Source of the DNA: Xanthobacteraceae bacterium
Lineage (GTDB): Bacteria; Pseudomonadota; Alphaproteobacteria; Rhizobiales; Xanthobacteraceae
NCBI GenBank assembly: GCA_030039105.1
Contig: JASHQO010000302.1
Span: 1-9,711 of the forward strand
DNA: 9,711 nucleotides
Direction of reading: 5' to 3'
In this document: positions 5,875 through 9,711 of the stretch, one piece after another
Position numbering within the stretch: the stretch's first letter is position 1
Layout of the letters: every line of letters starts with the position of its first letter
The notes under the pieces: generated by a model
Seen by the model: only the letters and a program-made list of their open reading frames with translations
Told to the model about the DNA's origin: nothing
The model's database searches: none
Program-made: the position numbers and the translations under genes

Positions 5875-7965
5875 GGCGGCTGAAGCGGTCAGGTGGCTCT
5901 CGGAACGATCGTCGACGCGGACGACGACGCTCGCCGTAGCGCCGGAACCGTCCATCACCGTGATACGGGAAAAGCCCGGACCGTCAGGCGTAAAAAGCAG
6001 CGCGCCGGGTTGCTCGGCGACCGGCACGCCGTTGACCATGACGGTGAGCGGTGCGACGGCGCCGCTGATTTTGAGTGGAATCGGCTCCGGCTTGCCGTCG
6101 GTCGTCGTCGGGTCGAGCCGCGCGCCATCGGGTGGGAACAGGATGCGCAGCGAGGCCAGCGACATTGCGCCGCCCAAGCGGCCCGGATGAAAGTATTTCA
6201 GCGGCGGCGGTAATTTGGCGCTCGACGTCACCAGCGCGCCCTTGGGCGCGTGCGGCAGCGCCACTATTGGCGCGTTGAGCCGCGCAAAGGCGTCAAACAA
6301 GATCGGCGCCGCAACGGCACGGCCGACCAGGCCCGGCACCGGCGCGCCGTCGGCGCGGCCGACCCACACGCCGATGGTGTGCTTGCCGTCGAAGCCGACC
6401 GACCAAGCGTCGCGATAGCCGTAGCTGGTGCCGGTCTTGAACGCGATGCGGCCGGCGACACCATTATCCGGCGGCGGCGAGCCGAGCAGGATGTTGCCGA
6501 CATACCAAGCCGCGACCGGCTCCATCAGCCGCCGCGCCTGGGATACGCCGGCGCCGAAATGCTCGTTGAGCGGCAGCGTCGTGCCCTGCTGTGCGATGCC
6601 GGCATAGAGCATGACGAGGTCGGAGAGCCGGATGCCGACGCCGCCGAGACCAATGGCGAGGCCGGGCGGCTCACCGGACGGCAACGCCAAGGTCGCGCCG
6701 GCTTGGGTGATTTGGGCGGTAAGCCGGCTGGCGCCGACTTCATCGAGCACCGCGATCGCCGGTACATTGAGCGATTGCTGCAACGCGCGGCGTACCGTCA
6801 CGGTGCCCTGGAATGTCGAGTCAAAATCCTTCGGCGCGTAGCTGCCGTACGCCACCGACCGGTCCTCAATCAGCGTTTCCGGGTTGATGATGCCGTCCTC
6901 AAAACCCATGCCATAGATGAAGGGCTTGAGGGTCGAGCCGGGCGAGCGCAGCGCTTGGGTAAGATCGACGTGGCCGGCACGGCGCTGATCGAAATAATCC
7001 GGGGAACCGACGCGGGCCAACACCTCGCCGGTCGCGTTGTCGACGGCGATGACGGCGAGCGACACGTCGGGGCCAAGGGTTGCGGCCAGCGCGCGGACGC
7101 GCTCGCGGGCGAGAGTTTCGAAATTCTTCTGCAGCACCGCGTCGATAGTGAGCCGGTGCACCTTTAGGTCCGGCGCCTCGAATACGGCGCGGTCGGCAGC
7201 ATGGGGCGCCAGAAACGGCATCGGGCGCCGCGCCGTCGGCACCGGCTCGGATTTGGCGAACGCAATCTCGTCGGCCGGCACCGCGCCGGTCGCAGCGAAC
7301 CGGTCGAGCACGCGATCGCGGGCGGCGCGCGCATTCGCGGCAAAGCGATCCGGCCGGCGCAGCTCCGGGGATTGCGGCAGCGCCACCAGCAATGCCGCTT
7401 CGCCGAGCGTCAGCCGCCGCGGCTCCTTGCCGAAATAAGCAAGCGAGGCGGCGCGGATGCCCTCGATATTGCCACCGTAGGGCGCGAGATCGAGGTAGAG
7501 CGCGAGCACCTCCTTCTTGCTCAGCACCCGCTCGATCTCGATCGCGCGCGCGATCTGGCGCAGCTTTGCCGCGAAGGTGCGCTCGCTGCGCGGCTCGAGC
7601 AGGCGCGCCACCTGCATGGTCAGCGTCGAACCGCCGGAGCGGATGCGGCCGGAGCTGACGAGCTGGAACGCGGCGCGCGACAGCGCAAACGGATCGACGC
7701 CATGGTGGTCGCGGAAGCGCTTGTCCTCATAGGCGAACAGCACGGCGAAGAACCGCGGATCGACGTCGGCGGCCGTCGCCGGCAAGCGCCAGCGACCTTC
7801 GCTGGTCGCGTAGGCGCGCAACAGCCGGCCTTCGCGATCGACCACGCTGCTCGAGAATTCGATATCTTGGCCGAGCGGCGGCGGGCCGAGCGCGACGACC
7901 CACCACGCCGCACCTGCGAGTGTCGCCACGCCAATGAACGCCGCTACAACGAGTGCGGCACGCAT
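5857..7965 (-). CDS. pbpC: Penicillin-binding protein 1C
   Basis: A bifunctional class A-type peptidoglycan synthase, 702 residues from the chosen start, anchored in the inner membrane. An N-terminal helix (about 2-25) leads to the GT51 glycosyltransferase domain with catalytic Glu in EDKRF (E80) and RSGGSTLTMQ (110-118). The transpeptidase domain follows, with STLK (S344 nucleophile, K347), SLN (398-400) and KTGTS (510-514). A PBP1C-specific C-terminal domain occupies about 600-702. The frame is open up to ATG 8106, which would add 47 residues, but those mostly translate a dispersed repeat. ATG 7965 has TGAGG nine bases upstream and gives a normal start just before the membrane helix. ATG 7980 is possible but has no Shine-Dalgarno. 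It follows the alpha-2-macroglobulin gene, as in Escherichia coli yfhM-pbpC. The stop is TGA at 5859-5857. Confidence 0.93.
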   Translation of the reverse strand: MRAALVVAAFIGVATLAGAAWWVVALGPPPLGQDIEFSSSVVDREGRLLRAYATSEGRWRLPATAADVDPRFFAVLFAYEDKRFRDHHGVDPFALSRAAFQLVSSGRIRSGGSTLTMQVARLLEPRSERTFAAKLRQIARAIEIERVLSKKEVLALYLDLAPYGGNIEGIRAASLAYFGKEPRRLTLGEAALLVALPQSPELRRPDRFAANARAARDRVLDRFAATGAVPADEIAFAKSEPVPTARRPMPFLAPHAADRAVFEAPDLKVHRLTIDAVLQKNFETLARERVRALAATLGPDVSLAVIAVDNATGEVLARVGSPDYFDQRRAGHVDLTQALRSPGSTLKPFIYGMGFEDGIINPETLIEDRSVAYGSYAPKDFDSTFQGTVTVRRALQQSLNVPAIAVLDEVGASRLTAQITQAGATLALPSGEPPGLAIGLGGVGIRLSDLVMLYAGIAQQGTTLPLNEHFGAGVSQARRLMEPVAAWYVGNILLGSPPPDNGVAGRIAFKTGTSYGYRDAWSVGFDGKHTIGVWVGRADGAPVPGLVGRAVAAPILFDAFARLNAPIVALPHAPKGALVTSSAKLPPPLKYFHPGRLGGAMSLASLRILFPPDGARLDPTTTDGKPEPIPLKISGAVAPLTVMVNGVPVAEQPGALLFTPDGPGFSRITVMDGSGATASVVVRVDDRSESHLTASAAIKAAR

Positions 7966-7974
7966 CCTGCCACG

Positions 7975-7979
7975 CCTCA
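7975..7979 (-). promoter_or_regulatory. Ribosome binding site supporting the short pbpC start
   Basis: TGAGG on the minus strand sits nine bases before ATG 7965-7963. Its first three bases (7979-7977) are also the end of the dispersed repeat, so the element touches the translation signal. The competing starts at 7980 and 8106 lack a well-spaced Shine-Dalgarno. Confidence 0.5.
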
Positions 7980-8092
7980 TTGCGAGGAACGAAGCGACGA
8001 AGCAGTCCAGAATGGCGCGGCCGCGCTGGATTGCTTCGCGGAGCCTGTCATCGGGCCGGCCGCTTCGGGCCGGACCCGTTGGCTCGCAATGA
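7977..8092. repeat. Palindromic dispersed repeat with two internal hairpins
   Basis: The ends are a perfect 10-base inverted repeat, TCATTGCGAG (7977-7986) and CTCGCAATGA (8083-8092). Inside are two hairpins. The first is CGAAGCAGTCCAG (7998-8010) with CTGGATTGCTTCG (8026-8038), with one G-T pair and a GCGCGGCCGCGC palindrome in its loop region. The second is CGGGCCGGCC (8052-8061) with GGCCGG-A-CCCG (8068-8078), with one bulged A. In RNA this would be a three-way junction. From memory, elements of this design are abundant between genes in Bradyrhizobium and relatives. It fills most of the 137-base gap between the macroglobulin stop and the pbpC start. The rest of the gap shows nothing but the pbpC ribosome binding site. 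A second copy is not in this window. Confidence 0.8.
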
Positions 8093-8102
8093 CGGCTGAG
8101 CG

Positions 8103-9711
8103 TCATTTCGCCGCCGTGACCTCAACCGTACCGCTGGCGCTGCGGCCGAAGCGGTCCGGGCGGTACATGTCCTCCACCCGCGCCTGCGGCTGCACGTAGG
8201 TGCCAGGCGCGACCGCGCGCACCGTATAGGCGACGGTGAACACGGCCGGGTCGCCGCGCTTGCGCTCGAACGCGGCGGTGAAGCGGTCGTCGCGGAATTC
8301 GGCGTCGGCCGGCTCCAGCGCGTCGGTGATCCACGACAAGGTGCCGGTATCGCCCGAGGAGACGAGATGCGGATTGTCGATCTCGAACCCGGCGGGCAGA
8401 TAATCGGCGACCATGATACGGCCGAACTGCGGCTGCGCCTCAGTTATCTTCAAGACTACGACAAGCCGGGTGTTCTGCTTGACGTGGGCCGGATCGACCG
8501 CGTCGCCATCAGGGGTATAGGTCTGGCGCTCGATCCTAAAGCCGTTCTCCGCCGCAGGCTCCGGGGTGACGGGCGCGCCGGATACGGTGACCACGGCCCG
8601 AACCTCGCTGTCGCCGGTATTGGTCACCTTAAACGGCTCCTTGAGATCGCCGGCGCGGATGGTGCGGTAGAACTGGCGCTGCACCGCTTCGCCGTTGACG
8701 TCGAGGGTGACCTTGCCGGCGTCCCGCGCCATGGCGCTGGCGGCAAGGAGCAGCCAGGCGTTTTCCTGGGTCGAGGTGGCGCGGCGCGTAGCGCGTGCGG
8801 CTTCGACGCGCTGCACCGCAGCCTGCACGGTGGCGGGCGCCGCGCCGCTTTCCGAGGCCAGCGTGACGATGGCCGCGGCATCGCGCACGGTCGAGCCGTA
8901 GTCCTGCCAACTGTAGTGGTCGTCAGCCTGCGCGTTGACGTCGGCAAGCGCCGCCGCATAGACGCGGTCGGCGCGCACGCGATCGCCGGCGAGCGCCAGC
9001 GCCGCCGCGAGTTGCGCCTTGGCGATCGGCGTCGTGAGCGCGTCGAGCTTGGCATCGGCGAGGTAACGCAGGTCGCCGATCGGCGCCACGCCGTTGCGCG
9101 CCAGCACATAGAGCGCATAGGCGAAGTCGGTGCCGCCGTTCTTGCTCGGATCGGCGGTGTTGGCGACGAAGTTGCGCAAGTGATCGATGGCGAGCTTGAA
9201 CGCGACGTCGGACACCGGGAATTTCTTTTCCCGCGCCCGGGTCAAAAACTCGGTGACGTAGGAGTCGAGCCAGATATCGTTGCCGCCGACGCTCCACAGG
9301 CCGAACGAGCCAGTGGAGTCCTGCCGCGTCAGCAACGCCTCGATCGCTTCGCGGACGCGCTGATCGGCTCCGGTCGCCAGCGCCAGGTTGGTTTCGCTGG
9401 CAAGCTGGGCGACGTAGAGCAGCGGCATGGCGCGGCTCGTGATCTGTTCCGAGCAGCGATACGGATAGCGATCGAGCGCCGCGAGCAGACCCGCCGCGTC
9501 GAGCGCCGCCGACGAGCCGATCGAGACGGAAACGGCGCCGGTGCCGGGCACGAGATCGGCGAACATGTCGCTCGACAACGTCAAGCTATCGCCCTTGGCG
9601 ATCGGCTTGACGGTGCGCCGGGCCAGAATTTGCGCCGGCGACCGCACCGTGAGCGTGTAGCTGCGCTCGAGCGCAAAGCCCGCAGGCCCGTTCACGCCGA
9701 CCTTCACAATG
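8103..9711 (-). CDS. Bacterial alpha-2-macroglobulin, C-terminal part (5'-truncated)
   Basis: The last 535 or so codons of a YfhM-type alpha-2-macroglobulin, a large envelope lipoprotein or periplasmic protease trap. Family members run to about 1,650-1,750 residues, so roughly two thirds lies beyond the window end. The frame stays open through 9710, and the GTG at 9707 is only internal. YPYRCSEQITS carries the thioester motif CxEQ (Cys codon 9455-9453, Gln 9446-9444), so this is a thioester-competent type. The following roughly 280 residues are helix-rich and match the thioester domain toroid, including ENAWLLLAA. The last roughly 165 residues look like the beta-rich C-terminal domain, ending in VEDMYRPDRFGR before the stop (8105-8103). 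It lies directly upstream of pbpC, its usual partner, and is proposed to protect the envelope while PBP1C repairs peptidoglycan. Confidence 0.9.
   Translation of the reverse strand, partial: IVKVGVNGPAGFALERSYTLTVRSPAQILARRTVKPIAKGDSLTLSSDMFADLVPGTGAVSVSIGSSAALDAAGLLAALDRYPYRCSEQITSRAMPLLYVAQLASETNLALATGADQRVREAIEALLTRQDSTGSFGLWSVGGNDIWLDSYVTEFLTRAREKKFPVSDVAFKLAIDHLRNFVANTADPSKNGGTDFAYALYVLARNGVAPIGDLRYLADAKLDALTTPIAKAQLAAALALAGDRVRADRVYAAALADVNAQADDHYSWQDYGSTVRDAAAIVTLASESGAAPATVQAAVQRVEAARATRRATSTQENAWLLLAASAMARDAGKVTLDVNGEAVQRQFYRTIRAGDLKEPFKVTNTGDSEVRAVVTVSGAPVTPEPAAENGFRIERQTYTPDGDAVDPAHVKQNTRLVVVLKITEAQPQFGRIMVADYLPAGFEIDNPHLVSSGDTGTLSWITDALEPADAEFRDDRFTAAFERKRGDPAVFTVAYTVRAVAPGTYVQPQARVEDMYRPDRFGRSASGTVEVTAAK

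Noticed and set aside
4967..6190. 407-codon plus-strand open frame spanning the hydroxylase gene, the spacer and the pbpC end
   Set aside because: It is antisense to two well-supported genes, its protein is arginine- and glutamine-rich without any family motif, and long antisense frames are common in GC-rich DNA. The part across the spacer has no start signal.
7977..8092. Repeat as an insertion sequence, attachment site or CRISPR unit
   Set aside because: It encodes no transposase, is a single copy here with no spacer-repeat pattern, and has the inner hairpins of REP-like dispersed elements. I could not see a clear target-site duplication.
8103..8106. ATGA overlap as the true pbpC start
   Set aside because: It would make most of the first 42 residues a translation of a dispersed repeat, and there is no well-spaced ribosome binding site. 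ATG 7965 is better supported, though the long form is kept as a testable alternative in the findings.
6250..8199. Two long plus-strand frames (305 and 332 codons) antisense to pbpC
   Set aside because: They mirror the codon pattern of pbpC, show no recognisable domain, and the second runs through the dispersed repeat. Both are shadows.

Overview
The window is GC-rich chromosomal DNA. It looks like an alphaproteobacterium of the Hyphomicrobiales (Rhizobiales), probably near Bradyrhizobium, Rhodopseudomonas or Pseudolabrys. The main pointers are protein style, the gene set, and a palindromic dispersed repeat at 7977-8092 with TCATTGCGAG/CTCGCAATGA ends, a type common in intergenic DNA of that group. 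No rRNA, tRNA, CRISPR array, transposase or phage gene is visible.

Layout. (1) 2-1084, plus strand: the 3' part of a cystathionine beta-lyase gene (metC), cut by the window start. (2) 1088-5656, minus strand: five closely packed genes in transcription order: an LpxO-like Asp/Arg-hydroxylase-family dioxygenase (4802-5656), an ArnT-like polyprenyl-phosphate-sugar glycosyltransferase (3014-4741), a PAP2 lipid phosphatase (2187-3017), a family 2 polyprenyl-phosphate-sugar synthase (1404-2153) and a small LABN-domain membrane protein (1088-1414). Short gaps and overlaps suggest one operon. (3) 5657-5856: a 200-base spacer with a near-perfect palindrome and a hairpin that runs over the pbpC stop. 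(4) 5857-9711, minus strand: penicillin-binding protein 1C (pbpC), preceded by the 3' third of a bacterial alpha-2-macroglobulin gene cut by the window end. The dispersed repeat lies between these two.

How the genes fit together. The five-gene cluster reads as an envelope lipid remodelling module. The GT2 enzyme would charge a polyprenyl phosphate with a sugar, perhaps with LABN help. The PAP2 enzyme would remove a phosphate from lipid A or recycle the carrier. The ArnT-like enzyme would move the sugar to lipid A or core on the periplasmic side, and the dioxygenase would hydroxylate an acyl chain. This is inference from families and order. The macroglobulin/PBP1C pair is a known bacterial module in which a thioester protease trap is paired with a peptidoglycan synthase, proposed to act in envelope defence and repair.

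The most notable points are the composition of the lipid-modification cluster, the repeat that stays open in the pbpC frame and probably causes a wrong start call, and stem-loops at two gene ends. I saw no clearly unprecedented system.
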